Shown: piece by piece, positions 9,005 through 18,273 of the stretch
Layout: each line of letters begins with the position of its first letter
Position numbering within the stretch: the first letter of the stretch is position 1
Origin: Trichomonas tenax
Lineage: Eukaryota; Parabasalia; Trichomonadida; Trichomonadidae
Length of the DNA stretch: 47,124 nt
Reading direction: 5' to 3'
NCBI GenBank assembly: GCA_023091735.1
Contig: JALKBU010000342.1
Location: 1 to 47,124 of the forward strand
Made by a program: the position numbers and the translations under genes
Notes under the pieces: generated by a model
Seen by the model: only the letters and a program-made list of their open reading frames with translations
The model's database searches: none
What the model was told of the DNA's origin: nothing

Positions 9005-10369
9005 ATGGAATTCAAAGATCAGGATTTTTTTAAGGAACTTACCAAACCAGAGAGTTTTAAGAAAGCAGTGTGTGATTTGTGTACTATTGATGTGAATGCA
9101 GACATTAGTCTTTATTACAACCAATTTTTAAACTCAATTGAATCACAAAATACAAAAGAAGCTGTAGAAGCTTTAATTACACTCACAAACATATTTTCTC
9201 AACAATCACCTCATAATGCTTTCAGTTATTTATCAATGAAAATTCCAGAATGTTTAATAAACTGTTTGAGCGTGAATGTCCCAAAAGAAGTTGTCATAAA
9301 TGTTATGATGTTTATTAATGAGATAATAAAGACAAACAAAAAAGATTATATTGACAGATTATTCGAATTGAATTTAGTAGGGCAATTGATGGAACTTAGA
9401 GAGCACTTAGAACGAGAAATACTCGAAGCGTATCTATACATTGTGTATTCCATCTCTCATATTTCACAAAGAAATATTGATTTTATTTTAGACATGGTTC
9501 CATGTGAATTCTTCCAAGCACATATAAATGATTCGGAAAACATCCAAAGAAATCTTTGTTCTATATTATATTCATTTACTTTCACTTCAAAATCGCAAAA
9601 TTTAACTGATCAATTAATCAACTTGATTTATGGCTTGCATACTCAAGTAGATGAAGAATCAGCATATATGCTGATATCTGCTTTGAACAAAATTGGTCAC
9701 AAAGTTGTTTCGCAGTCATTTGTCGCAATTTTAATCGATAAAGATTTAATCGACTTTGGATTGCAGTTTCTCGAGAGTGATGATCCAAGGAAGGCTGGAA
9801 TATCATCCATATTTTTGTCCACAATCTGTATTAATGGCTATGAAACGAATTCTAATGATATGGCGCGAATTAATGAATTATTGATATCTGAAGATCTTTC
9901 TAAAAGAAAGAACGCTTTGGAAATCCTCAATGAGATAGTTCAGATAAAAGATGTTTATGCAAACAGATTTGCAGCTGATCAAGAACTCGTTCACAGCATT
10001 ATTTCCTTGATAAGCGAATCAGACTATGAAATAAAGTTTTCCGCGGCATGTTTCTTGTGCGGCTTAATTCGAAATTGCGGACCTGACTTCCTGAAGTTGA
10101 TCGCTGACATAGAGTGGCTGCCTCAGATGCTGGGCCTTTTCGATACTGGCCAGAGCATGGCGTTTAACGAGCAATTTGCAGAGAGCATTTTAGTCGGTTT
10201 TCAGCGAATCACAGACAAGGAATTGCTGAATCATTACATGACTGAATTCATGGAAAACAATGGAGAAGATATGTTCAACGATGTTCAATTCGAAGATGGA
10301 GAACTTCCTAACTATACAAACTCATTCTTGGCAAAATTTGTTGATCAAGATGATTCATCAACAGAATAA
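9005..10369 (+). CDS. Armadillo/HEAT-like helical repeat protein, 454 aa
   Basis: The start ATG at 9005 follows an initiator-like TCATTATTA by a few bases; the frame is open 12 codons further but has no earlier ATG. The protein is all-helical with repeated paired helices of about 40 residues, for example VEALITLTNIFSQQ, VVINVMMFINEIIK, EAYLYIVYSISHIS and EIKFSAACFLCGLIRNCG. This is the pattern of ARM/HEAT solenoids, which serve as protein-binding scaffolds. Trichomonads encode many such proteins, and no specific orthologue is recognised. An acidic tail (FVDQDDSSTE) ends the protein. Confidence 0.75.
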   Translation: MEFKDQDFFKELTKPESFKKAVCDLCTIDVNADISLYYNQFLNSIESQNTKEAVEALITLTNIFSQQSPHNAFSYLSMKIPECLINCLSVNVPKEVVINVMMFINEIIKTNKKDYIDRLFELNLVGQLMELREHLEREILEAYLYIVYSISHISQRNIDFILDMVPCEFFQAHINDSENIQRNLCSILYSFTFTSKSQNLTDQLINLIYGLHTQVDEESAYMLISALNKIGHKVVSQSFVAILIDKDLIDFGLQFLESDDPRKAGISSIFLSTICINGYETNSNDMARINELLISEDLSKRKNALEILNEIVQIKDVYANRFAADQELVHSIISLISESDYEIKFSAACFLCGLIRNCGPDFLKLIADIEWLPQMLGLFDTGQSMAFNEQFAESILVGFQRITDKELLNHYMTEFMENNGEDMFNDVQFEDGELPNYTNSFLAKFVDQDDSSTE

Positions 10370-11281
10370 CATATTCTTTTCTCATTGATTTAATTAACAT
10401 TTCAACGGTGTCTACATATTATTTGGTTATTTTTGGTTATTATAGAAAAATATTTTATATTAAACAGTGAAAATCATTTGGAGTTCATCCAAAAATAGCA
10501 TACAACTCAAATGATTTAGTGGTAGTATAATAAATGATTGATTTCACTATAAAAATAAAATTTCAAAAAATCAAGAAATATCGCTCTACATTAGATTTAT
10601 AGATCAAGCTTTCCATGGGTATAACAATCCCAGTGCTGTTATGGCTTTGCATATGAAAGTGAACTGAGGTTCCTCATCGTTTTTGACATCTGATATTTTA
10701 CATGTCAAATTGATATCGTTTTTCACATCGATGCGAATTACGTGGACTAGCAAAGAGAAATGAAAAATAAACAAGGAACTTTTCAAAAAGTGACAATTGA
10801 ACAAATCACTTACCTAGACATACTGCATTCGTTTTTAATAGCAAAAATTCCGATAAAAATTTTAGAATAAGTTTTCGGAAATTGGTTGAAAATTTGTAAT
10901 CTACAGTATCTTTATAATCAAAATATATAAAAATCATACAGAAAAAAGTTTTTTGTGCATTTTTGCATGTCAAAAAATTCTCATTAATCGAAATAATTTA
11001 AAATTTATATCCAAAATCACATGTAAGAACAGAATTCATGGACTCAAAGAAAAAATATGGTTTTCGAACTTTGGCCTGAAAAATGGAATTTACGATATCC
11101 CTATATTCGAAATTCATCAAAATTGAACAAAAAATGTAACATTGATGAAACAAAAAAACCAAAAAATGTTTGTTCTAACTGCATTGATAGGACTCCACAG
11201 CGAGTGTATATCCCAAATCGCAGCGAATGGACGAAAAAGAGGAAAAAGCCATCCTTTCTGATAAACCGTCAAATCAGTAAT
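10370..11281. other. Intergenic region with an open frame leading into the Rab5-like gene
   Basis: The frame of the Rab5-like gene is open back to an ATG at 11057, adding 75 codons that are Lys/Asn-rich and unlike a Rab N-terminus. I treat them as non-coding because CCTTT (11253-11257), a reverse M3 match (AAACCGTC, 11263-11270) and a TCA (11270-11272) all lie close to the ATG at 11282. A 66-codon reverse frame at 10604-10804 has a GTAAGT upstream, but no trichomonad splice acceptor, so no gene is called. Confidence 0.5.
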
Positions 11282-11875
11282 ATGACTGATAGTGGCAACG
11301 CAATCAAGTTAGTCCTTCTCGGTGACTCCGGCGTCGGCAAGACTAGCATTGTTACGCAGTACGTCTCCGGAAGTGCTCCAGAAAATGTCAATCCAACAAT
11401 CGGTGCCGCTTTCGTGACCAAAGATGTTACAATCGATGGACAAAATCTCGAGCTTCTTATCTGGGATACAGCCGGACAGGAAGTCTATCGTGGTCTCGCC
11501 CCAATGTACTATCGTAGCGCTCTTATTGCATTCATTGTTTACGATGTTACAAAGGCTGAGTCCTTCGATTCAGTTTCATACTGGATCCGCGAGCTCAAGA
11601 CAAACGTCGAAGAGAATATTGTTATCCTTGTTTGCGGCAACAAGATCGATCTTGAAGATAAGCGTACAGTTGAATACTCCACAGCTCAAAATATGGCTCA
11701 GGAGAATGGTGCACTCTACGCTGAGACATCTGCTAACACAGGCTCTGGCGTCGAGCGTATGTTCCAGTTGGCCATCTCTACACTTCTTAAACAGCGTACC
11801 CCAGGCCCAACAACCCCAAAGGGTGTTGATATTAACAACGAGGGCTCTGGCAAGAAGGAAAAGGGCTGCTGCTAA
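11282..11875 (+). CDS. Rab5-like small GTPase
   Basis: The 197-residue protein carries every G motif: P-loop GDSGVGKT (14-21), switch I Thr39 in NPTIGAAF, WDTAGQE (61-67), NKID (120-123) and ETSA (148-151). It ends in GCC for double geranylgeranylation. The TIGAAF switch I, the LAPMYYR switch II and the spacing resemble the Rab5/21/22 group, which directs early endosome fusion on the cytosolic membrane face. The codons are rich in C- and G-ending forms, like the ribosomal genes and unlike the flanking DNA, suggesting high expression. The start at 11282 gives the normal Rab length. The stop is TAAAG. Confidence 0.9.
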   Translation: MTDSGNAIKLVLLGDSGVGKTSIVTQYVSGSAPENVNPTIGAAFVTKDVTIDGQNLELLIWDTAGQEVYRGLAPMYYRSALIAFIVYDVTKAESFDSVSYWIRELKTNVEENIVILVCGNKIDLEDKRTVEYSTAQNMAQENGALYAETSANTGSGVERMFQLAISTLLKQRTPGPTTPKGVDINNEGSGKKEKGCC

Positions 11876-12215
11876 AGAATCGTTAGATATATTTTATCGA
11901 TACAGGTTCCAACATGGGATGTAAACCTCTCAAAATTTAATTTTTATATTTATCTTCTGTGTTGTCTTGTTTTGAGTTTTTCCTTTATCAATATGCGAAA
12001 TTTTTTCGTCTTTCAGCTTTTGAACCTAACAACTCTGGAACTGGTATCAGAGTTTTTTTTTATACTATAATTGAGATCGATAATAGAGATTTACCGATGT
12101 CTTAAAGATGTGAAAAATAATCTTTGCAGCAAATGCCTCAGTCACTTAAAAATAATGGGCTTTCGGAGGAAATACATAAAAAGAATAATATTTAATACAT
12201 ATAAACATAAAGAAA
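11876..12215. other. Gene-free stretch after the Rab5-like gene
   Basis: AT-rich with a poly-T run near 12053. A 60-codon frame at 12071-12253 overlaps the next gene antisense and has no support. Confidence 0.5.
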
Positions 12216-13937
12216 TTATTGTTTGTTATAAATGTGCTGCCCAAGCTTATTAACGTTATTGGTTGGCTTCTCAGCAAGCTGCTTGTTAATGTTCTGTGTG
12301 AGTTTGTAGCTTAAAAGAACAAAAAGCATAATTAAAATAATTTTGTGAGTAAAGGTTATCTCTGCAAAAATCTCATTGTATGCTTGCTTGAGGATGAACT
12401 GCAATTCGAGAGTGAGTCTAAAAATAATTGAGATTGGGATTGGGATATGCATGTTTAACATTGCAGATTGATGGTAGATTCGAGCCTCTTGAATTGTATT
12501 AGCTGTTCTAGCAAAATGGAACCCACTTATAGGTGCTGTATGAATGATTTTCAAAATTTTGAGACTTGCATCCTTAAATCCATCAAGGAACGTTTCATTT
12601 CTACTACAAAACATCTTATCAAGTTTCTCAATAGGATCCATATTTATCTTTCTATGCGTTCGAAAATATTTTACCATTTGAATCGCACCACAATGGCCCA
12701 TTAAAGCCAATCTCTCATATAGTATCTGCGCTAAGTTGGGATTTCCATTGATGTATGCCTCTTCCGCTTTGATTAGATCATTGAATATTGGATATGTGTC
12801 TAAAAAGTCTCTAATGAATGCGTACCTTTCAAATGCTTTCTTTGGATCTCTGTACTGGTCATCAAAGAGTCCGAATGTAATTTCTTGTTCAAAGAAATTA
12901 TCATTTAGCTCAATTGTTGGCGGATTAACATTAAACGGTTCGACACCAAATGTAGATCCAAAGTAAATTAATGTTTGGAAGAAAGTATCACCATCTTCAG
13001 CAAGAGATTTCAATAAAGGGATTGCATCTATTTGTCTCGTACCATTTGCAAGCTGGAATAACTGAATAATTGATGCAATACGTGTGTTAAATGGACTTTC
13101 AGTCTTATAGCATTGATTTAACAAATTTAGATAAAAAGACGAATTATGCGGCGTTGTTTCAAGAATAGCTTTCAAAAGCATGCCAGGAGGTCCAACAGTG
13201 TGTTCTTTTCTTTTGAGATCTGCTAAATATATATCGCGAACATTTTTATATTTCAAATATTGATAAAAATCATCAGGTAATTCTTGCCAATTTTTCTGTG
13301 AAAGTAAATATCTGTCGAGGGATTTAGAAAGATGAGAAATTTCGCCGAAATCAGTATTGTGTATATGTTCGAGATCAATTGGGGATCGAATTAAATCGGC
13401 TGCATATTCCAAAAATGCTAATTTAGCAATATGCTCTAAGTCGTCTATAATTTGTTTGCTTGGTGTACGGCTTTTATCTGAGAACGCTTTGGAGATTCTT
13501 AACATTTTGGCAAATACTGTATCAGATGGGTCATAATCATACAATTTTAACACATCATCCAATGTTGCTCCTTGTACGTAGAAATATTGGAATTGTAAAA
13601 CTAAATCGATACAATGTGGATTTTTGGAAGCGCATTTATCAAAAAGTTGAGACAACAATGAGGTATCTGGTGCTGCACGCTCATTAATAATATAAAATCC
13701 GACAGCTAGACATGTTTCATCGAGATTTCTTGAACATGTTTCTATATATTCCTCAATTGAGATAGAACAATTGAACGTCAATTCGTCAAACTGATCTGAT
13801 GAAAAAGCAACTCTGTTTTTCGTTGAAATTAGCCTTGGAATTTGGATGTCTGGCATTCTGAGAGATAAAAAGAACGCCAACATCAAAATTGCCTCAAAGA
13901 AGGGTGTGTTTTTCTTTAAAAGGGTCTTTATATACAT
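12216..13937 (-). CDS. HRD3/SEL1L-like ER membrane protein, probable ERAD subunit
   Basis: The ATG at 13937 opens 573 codons. The N-terminus is a signal sequence or membrane helix (FFEAILMLAFFLSL), followed by a long helical region with repeat-like segments (NLAQILYERLALMGHCGAIQ resembles a Sel1 repeat). A transmembrane helix lies near the C-terminus (KIILIMLFVLLSYKL) with a short polar tail. The order of a last Sel1-like helix pair (ARIYHQSAMLNM), a Pro-rich turn with a hydrophobic helix, and a single C-terminal membrane segment is that of SEL1L/Hrd3. Those proteins are the lumenal receptor of the HRD1 ubiquitin ligase in ER-associated degradation. The repeats are degenerate, so this is a homology impression. 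A TCATAATC initiator-like element lies at 13953-13960. Confidence 0.5.
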   Translation of the reverse strand: MYIKTLLKKNTPFFEAILMLAFFLSLRMPDIQIPRLISTKNRVAFSSDQFDELTFNCSISIEEYIETCSRNLDETCLAVGFYIINERAAPDTSLLSQLFDKCASKNPHCIDLVLQFQYFYVQGATLDDVLKLYDYDPSDTVFAKMLRISKAFSDKSRTPSKQIIDDLEHIAKLAFLEYAADLIRSPIDLEHIHNTDFGEISHLSKSLDRYLLSQKNWQELPDDFYQYLKYKNVRDIYLADLKRKEHTVGPPGMLLKAILETTPHNSSFYLNLLNQCYKTESPFNTRIASIIQLFQLANGTRQIDAIPLLKSLAEDGDTFFQTLIYFGSTFGVEPFNVNPPTIELNDNFFEQEITFGLFDDQYRDPKKAFERYAFIRDFLDTYPIFNDLIKAEEAYINGNPNLAQILYERLALMGHCGAIQMVKYFRTHRKINMDPIEKLDKMFCSRNETFLDGFKDASLKILKIIHTAPISGFHFARTANTIQEARIYHQSAMLNMHIPIPISIIFRLTLELQFILKQAYNEIFAEITFTHKIILIMLFVLLSYKLTQNINKQLAEKPTNNVNKLGQHIYNKQ

Positions 13938-14397
13938 CACCCAATTTAACGAGGATTATGAACAGTACACTGTTGTTCAAACGTTTGCATGAAAAAATAA
14001 AAAATGATCATCAGAGTTCAAAAAAAAATATGTATTCTTATTTCAATCTGTATAAAATATAAAAAATTTCAAAATACAATGAAAATAAATCCGAATTAAA
14101 TCGAGAATATTGTTTATAAATATAAATTGAATGATTTTATCAATAATAAAATGGGTCATCCGCCTATAAAAATTTTTTCCTCAAAAAATAACTAACGCCA
14201 AGATTTAATCAAATTGAGCGCAAAGAACAACAGAATCCTGAATCACAACGATTCATCAAATTATTCAACTTATTATAAAAAGTTAAAAAAAGCGTTATGT
14301 AAATCGTGTGAATGAATGGGTGCCGAAATATGTCAAAGATGGATAAATCCATTTCAAATTACAAATCAAATTTGTGTGAAACCGTTCCAAAAAATAA
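13938..14397. other. Divergent promoter region, HRD3-like (-) and PQ-loop gene (+)
   Basis: AT-rich. AAACCGTT at 14379-14386 is an exact M3 match in reverse orientation, 11 bases before the PQ-loop ATG. GATTATGA at 13953-13960 gives a reverse-strand TCATAATC initiator-like element for the HRD3-like gene. Confidence 0.5.
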
Positions 14398-15222
14398 ATG
14401 AGTGATACTTGTAATGGCATTCAGTGGATTTACAAGCTTTTTGCAGACTGCATTGTTTCCACTAGAGACAAATGGTCCTTCGGCATAGGCATGCTGTCAA
14501 ACCTCATCTGGGTCGTTGCTTCAATTCCGGAAATTGTTACAATTTGCCGCACAAAGGATATTGAAGGCGTCTCACATTTCTTATTCATCTTCCTCGTTAT
14601 TGGAGACTTTACTGGACTCACTGGTAACATTCTTACCGGTGGTTTGGCCACACAGATTATCACCAACATCGTTTATATTATTTTTGATGTTACGTTGCTC
14701 ATTCAATGGATCTACTATAGATGCAAGAATGGCAAAGGCAATTCGAAATTGGAGCATGTTGAAAGTGAAGATAACACAAACAGCATCGGAGCCGTTGGTG
14801 TTGCCGCTGCCATTGCTGTTGTGGCTGCTATAGATTATGCTGAACCTTACCGCGGTGAAGCTCTTATAGGTTCCATTTTCGGTTGGGTTTCTGGCCTTAT
14901 TTACACAGCTTCAAGACTTCCACAGGTATATTTGAACTTCAAGAGGAGATTTGTTTCCAACCTTTCTCCGCTTTACTTCGTTTGCACAATTTCCGGAAAC
15001 ACGACATATTTCCTTTCCCTCCTTATTAGAGATTCATCAGCTAGATACATGTGGCGTCAGTGCCCATGGATTGTTGGCGCCCTTGGACCACTGTTTTGCG
15101 ACATTCTTACAGCTTTTCAGATGTGTATCTTCGGATATTCCACTACTCCTTTTATGGACCATGGAAAGAAAGGCGAACAGCATGGCGAAGATGATGACGA
15201 TGAGATTATTCCTGAACTCTAA
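14398..15222 (+). CDS. PQ-loop (SWEET-fold) lysosomal-type transporter
   Basis: The 274-residue protein has about seven membrane helices in a 3+1+3 pattern. The second PQ motif is intact (SRLPQVYLNF, Pro175-Gln176). The first reads Pro44-Glu45 (SIPEIVTI), where the usual Gln is replaced. An Asn/Ser/Glu-rich loop around residues 110-130 separates the halves, and the tail is charged and acidic. The layout fits the PQLC2/Ypq1 group, exporters of cationic amino acids from lysosomes or vacuoles; the substrate here is inferred from family only. The ATG follows the M3-like element by 11 bases. Confidence 0.8.
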   Translation: MSDTCNGIQWIYKLFADCIVSTRDKWSFGIGMLSNLIWVVASIPEIVTICRTKDIEGVSHFLFIFLVIGDFTGLTGNILTGGLATQIITNIVYIIFDVTLLIQWIYYRCKNGKGNSKLEHVESEDNTNSIGAVGVAAAIAVVAAIDYAEPYRGEALIGSIFGWVSGLIYTASRLPQVYLNFKRRFVSNLSPLYFVCTISGNTTYFLSLLIRDSSARYMWRQCPWIVGALGPLFCDILTAFQMCIFGYSTTPFMDHGKKGEQHGEDDDDEIIPEL

Positions 15223-15524
15223 GTTTTATTCGAACAATTATTAATAAAATAGTATTCTGTTATACAGTGAAATGCAGTACTTTTTATACGCAAAAGAGTG
15301 CAGCACATATGATCATCCCATATGTGATAAAATATGAATTATGAGAAAAAGGTTGATAAGATCTTGTATCATACAAATATTATAGAGATGCATTGCAGTG
15401 CTCATCATTTATCAATGTTGCGATTAATCTAAACATTTTCAATCTTGGAAAATACTATTATGGTTTAAATGTGATATAATCATTGAGCCAATACAGTTGG
15501 CTTAATGACGTTATATCAGGCTTC
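15223..15524. other. Intergenic stretch with a perfect hairpin
   Basis: Between two converging genes. CACATATG (15304-15311) pairs with CATATGTG (15319-15326) across a 7-base loop. No coding frame. Confidence 0.5.
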
Positions 15525-16112
15525 TCAAACAGAGAGCTCCTTCTCATTAATTATTGAAGTATTTGAGTAAAAATGCTTGTCAACAAATTGAAGTTGACTA
15601 GTAGTAAAAACTTCACCAAGTATTGGTGTCTCATCAATTTCTTTGGTTGATTTGGAATAACCAACAAGTATTGGACCACTTTCTTGAACAATTTCCCATT
15701 CTGCCGGAGTTTCAAGGTATTCAACAACTTTTGGATAGCGAAATACAGATGAATCTGTTGCTTTTTCGGTTTCTCGGCACATTTGTTGATGAACTTTTCG
15801 CTGCCTTTCAGACATTCCTTTCAGATTAACTCCACAGAAAGGGCATCGCTCTGATGTCCTTGTAATTGACTCCTGACGAGCTTGGTTATCCAAGCAATGA
15901 TTAATATGTCGTTCTGCAACTTGAGCAGAAAGATTTGATAAATCGGTATTACACATCGGGCATAGATTTGTTTGGCATGGTTTTTCTTCGGGCTTTCCAG
16001 CTTTCGAAAGACATGTATTTATATGTATTTGTCGCCAGAGGCTGTTTTGTTCAGTAAGATCTTCGTTGCAGACTGGACAGAAAAATCCTTCATCTTCTTC
16101 TGATAGGGCCAT
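15525..16112 (-). CDS. Triple C2HC zinc-finger protein (UBZ4-like fingers)
   Basis: From the ATG at 16112 the protein has 195 residues. It holds three fingers of identical spacing, C-x2-C-x14-H-x3-C: Cys12/15, His30, Cys34; Cys51/54, His69, Cys73; Cys90/93, His108, Cys112. Each reads like CPxC-N-x-DL followed by a helix ending HINxCL. This resembles UBZ4-type ubiquitin-binding fingers, found in DNA repair proteins, but no nuclease or ligase domain follows. The C-terminal 80 residues look structured but are unrecognised. A role as ubiquitin reader or adaptor is inference. A TTG three codons upstream is not used as start. Confidence 0.75.
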   Translation of the reverse strand: MALSEEDEGFFCPVCNEDLTEQNSLWRQIHINTCLSKAGKPEEKPCQTNLCPMCNTDLSNLSAQVAERHINHCLDNQARQESITRTSERCPFCGVNLKGMSERQRKVHQQMCRETEKATDSSVFRYPKVVEYLETPAEWEIVQESGPILVGYSKSTKEIDETPILGEVFTTSQLQFVDKHFYSNTSIINEKELSV

Positions 16113-16626
16113 TATGCGCAAAGATCTTAAAAAATGAAATTTGCAAAGAAGAAAAATGAATAAAAATATTTAAATTTGGTTTGCTGATATCTATATTTTA
16201 CCCTAATTTTTCTTCATCATTCTTGATTTTGATTACTTTCTAATCTTGATATATAATATAATCAATCCCACATCTAATATCCAGCATGTTACATCGCAGA
16301 TAGTGGTGGCGGGCATATCGTCTTCCAAATGAACCGAGCCTTGTTTTGTGTTCGAATTTGATATTCTGAAAGAATAATACGATTATACAAAACAGTGTTT
16401 ATTTACTATTCATAACGGCATATCAACAACGAAGTTATGGACCTTCAAAGCAAACTTTTAGAAATGAAAATATTAATTCTTAATTTCTTTTCGAAAATTT
16501 TGCTGTGCTTGGAATAAGAAAAGAAAGAAATATGTATTTGCACAAAAAGAAATCATTAAACTTTTGGAGTCACCCCCTGTCCCCTACTTAAGTGAGGCCA
16601 AGCGGTTTTGCCGTCCTTTTAGGTTG
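16113..16626. other. Divergent region with a GC-rich island and the uL6 promoter
   Basis: Bases about 16281-16345 are clearly GC-richer than their surroundings and belong to no frame, so a small RNA gene is possible but unproven. The right end holds the uL6 M3/M5 promoter. The 21 codons upstream of the uL6 start are open but lie before the transcription start predicted by M5. Confidence 0.45.
16601..16620 (+). promoter_or_regulatory. M3 plus M5 core promoter of the uL6 gene
   Basis: AGCGGTTT at 16601-16608 fits the published M3 consensus exactly, and CCTTTT at 16615-16620 supplies M5, where transcription starts. The spacing of 6 bases between the two resembles the eL42 and uS11 promoters. 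The ATG is at 16627. Confidence 0.7.
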
Positions 16627-17220
16627 ATGCCACGTCCAGTTCTTCACGAGGAACATTTTAAGATCCCAGAGAACATCAAGTGCACAGTTAAGTCTGGTGT
16701 CGTCACAATCGAGTACACAGATCCAAAGGACAAGAAGACATCAAAGCTTGTCAAGGATCTCTCCCACCTCAAGCTCGATTTCGAGTACGAGGCTGAGAAC
16801 CACCGCATCACAGCTCGCTGCTGGTTCGGCAACCGTAAGCTCCTTGCCCGTATCGGTACACTCTTCGGTCTTGTCAAGAACATGATCACCGGTGTTACAG
16901 TCGGCTGGAGATACAAGATGCACTTCGTCTACTCCCACTTCCCAATCAAACACACATGCTCCGAGGATGGCAGTGTCTTTGACTTCAACGGTTTCATGGG
17001 TCACAAGGAGCACAGAATTGTTAAGGCTCCAGAGGGCGTTAGAATCTGGTCCAACGAGTCTGTCGCTAAGGATGAGATCAATATCGAGGGTGCCAGCCTT
17101 GAAGATGTCTCCCTTGTCTGCGGCCAGATCCACCAGCTCACAAAGATCAAAGATAAGGATCTTCGTAAGTTCCTCGATGGTATCTACGTCCAGCATATCG
17201 AGCACCTCAAGGAACAGTAA
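16627..17220 (+). CDS. RPL9: 60S ribosomal protein uL6 (L9)
   Basis: The 197-residue protein is collinear with eukaryotic uL6: an N-terminal half beginning near IPENIKCTVKSG, a second half starting around the GWRYKMHFVYSHFP segment, then FDFNGFMGHKEHRI and a C-terminal FLDGIYVQ. uL6 sits near the base of the P-stalk and helps shape the factor-binding site of the large subunit. The frame extends 21 codons upstream to 16564, but those codons precede the CCTTT initiator, so the start is 16627. Codons end mostly in C or G, typical of high expression here. The stop is TAAAA. Confidence 0.95.
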   Translation: MPRPVLHEEHFKIPENIKCTVKSGVVTIEYTDPKDKKTSKLVKDLSHLKLDFEYEAENHRITARCWFGNRKLLARIGTLFGLVKNMITGVTVGWRYKMHFVYSHFPIKHTCSEDGSVFDFNGFMGHKEHRIVKAPEGVRIWSNESVAKDEINIEGASLEDVSLVCGQIHQLTKIKDKDLRKFLDGIYVQHIEHLKEQ

Positions 17221-17771
17221 AAAATATTTTTCCTCTTCCTGAATAATTGCTTCCTTATTTCAAATCTCAAATCGCCAAGTTCCTACCTTTAATTTAATTA
17301 TATATACGGATTTAAATTGCATTTCTTTAAATTCAGATTTCAAAAGGCATGCCTATTGAGTGTATAACATGACCACTCTAGATACAGTCTCATGGAAAGT
17401 TTTATGGGACTTTCTATCATATAAAAGCATTAAGATATATATATATAATATTTTTCATTTTTTTGTGATAAAGATCTCATATTAAATAAACGACGTTGCC
17501 CATTAGTATGAACATATGAATATAGATACATAAGTCTTAACTGATAAATAAATTTATGATAAATATATATTTGTAATTACACACAAATGTAATTCGGTGC
17601 ACTAGATCCGTTATATCCGTATATTCATATGTATTTTATCACAAATCTCGAGTTGAGAATTCATAAATATTTAAACTCTGGAAGGTATCATAAAAAGAAA
17701 TGTATGATTAAGCTCAACTTGCCTTAAGTACAATTCTGTATTTATTCATAAAAAGACCTAATATTGCTTGC
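17221..17771. other. AT-rich intergenic stretch between converging ribosomal genes
   Basis: It includes a short AT microsatellite near 17434-17446 and an imperfect hairpin near 17394-17418 (GGAAAGT and GGACTTTCT arms). No coding frame or RNA gene recognised. Confidence 0.5.
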
Positions 17772-18248
17772 TTAAAGGCGACGACCACGGCGGCCACCCT
17801 TCCTGCGTGTAGAATCGTGTGGGAGTGGTGTGACATCCTCGATACGGCCAATCTTAACACCAGCACGAGCGAGGGCACGGAGAGCGGACTGTGCACCCTG
17901 CTGTGGGAGGCGGCGTGTGGAACCACCTTCACCACGGAACTTGATGTGAACGCCATCAATGCCGAGTTCCTTCAGACGGGCAGCAACCGCCTGAGCGGCA
18001 AGCATAGCAGCGTATGGTGTAGCCTCATCACGCTGAGCACGAACAGCGATACCACCTGTGCAGCGGGCGAGTGTTTCAGAGCCGGAAAGATCAGTAACGT
18101 GGACGAATGTATCATTCTTGGAAGCATAGATGTGAGCAACACCAAGAATAACTTCACCCTCCTTCTTCTGTGGGCCAAGCTGGACATCCTTCTTACCTGT
18201 TGTCTGCTGTTCTACTGGAGCAGCGGGAGCAGCCTTTGGAGCTGACAT
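17772..18248 (-). CDS. RPS14: 40S ribosomal protein uS11 (S14)
   Basis: From the ATG at 18248 the product is 158 residues. The conserved core is intact: [21 protein letters not shown], then [16 protein letters not shown], the [22 protein letters not shown] block and the basic terminus [10 protein letters not shown]. uS11 lies on the platform of the small subunit near the E site and mRNA exit. An Ala/Pro/Gln-rich extension of about 25 residues precedes the core. The frame stays open 54 codons upstream, but those lie 5' of the M5 element and are not translated. Confidence 0.95.
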   Translation of the reverse strand: MSAPKAAPAAPVEQQTTGKKDVQLGPQKKEGEVILGVAHIYASKNDTFVHVTDLSGSETLARCTGGIAVRAQRDEATPYAAMLAAQAVAARLKELGIDGVHIKFRGEGGSTRRLPQQGAQSALRALARAGVKIGRIEDVTPLPHDSTRRKGGRRGRRL

Positions 18249-18252
18249 TTCG

Positions 18253-18273
18253 AAAGGAAGAGCCAAAACCGTT
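18253..18273 (-). promoter_or_regulatory. M3 plus M5 core promoter of the uS11 gene
   Basis: On the reverse strand AACGGTTT (18273-18266) is an exact M3 match and CCTTT (18257-18253) is M5, 8 bases apart, directly before the ATG at 18248. A TGTCATGTAAAG motif lies slightly further upstream (18290-18279). Confidence 0.7.

Noticed and set aside
10604..10815. Reverse-strand frame preceded by GTAAGT and GTATGT, possible spliced gene
   Set aside because: No trichomonad branch/acceptor motif is present, the upstream ATG runs into a stop, and alternative joins give immediate stops.
12071..12253. 60-codon plus-strand frame after the Rab5-like gene
   Set aside because: Overlaps the end of the HRD3-like gene and has no initiator or recognisable composition.
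16281..16345. Possible U4 snRNA
   Set aside because: Scattered matches only; the kink-turn stem and the U6-pairing segment expected downstream are absent.
16741..17205. 154-codon reverse-strand frame over uL6
   Set aside because: Antisense shadow of a strongly biased ribosomal gene.
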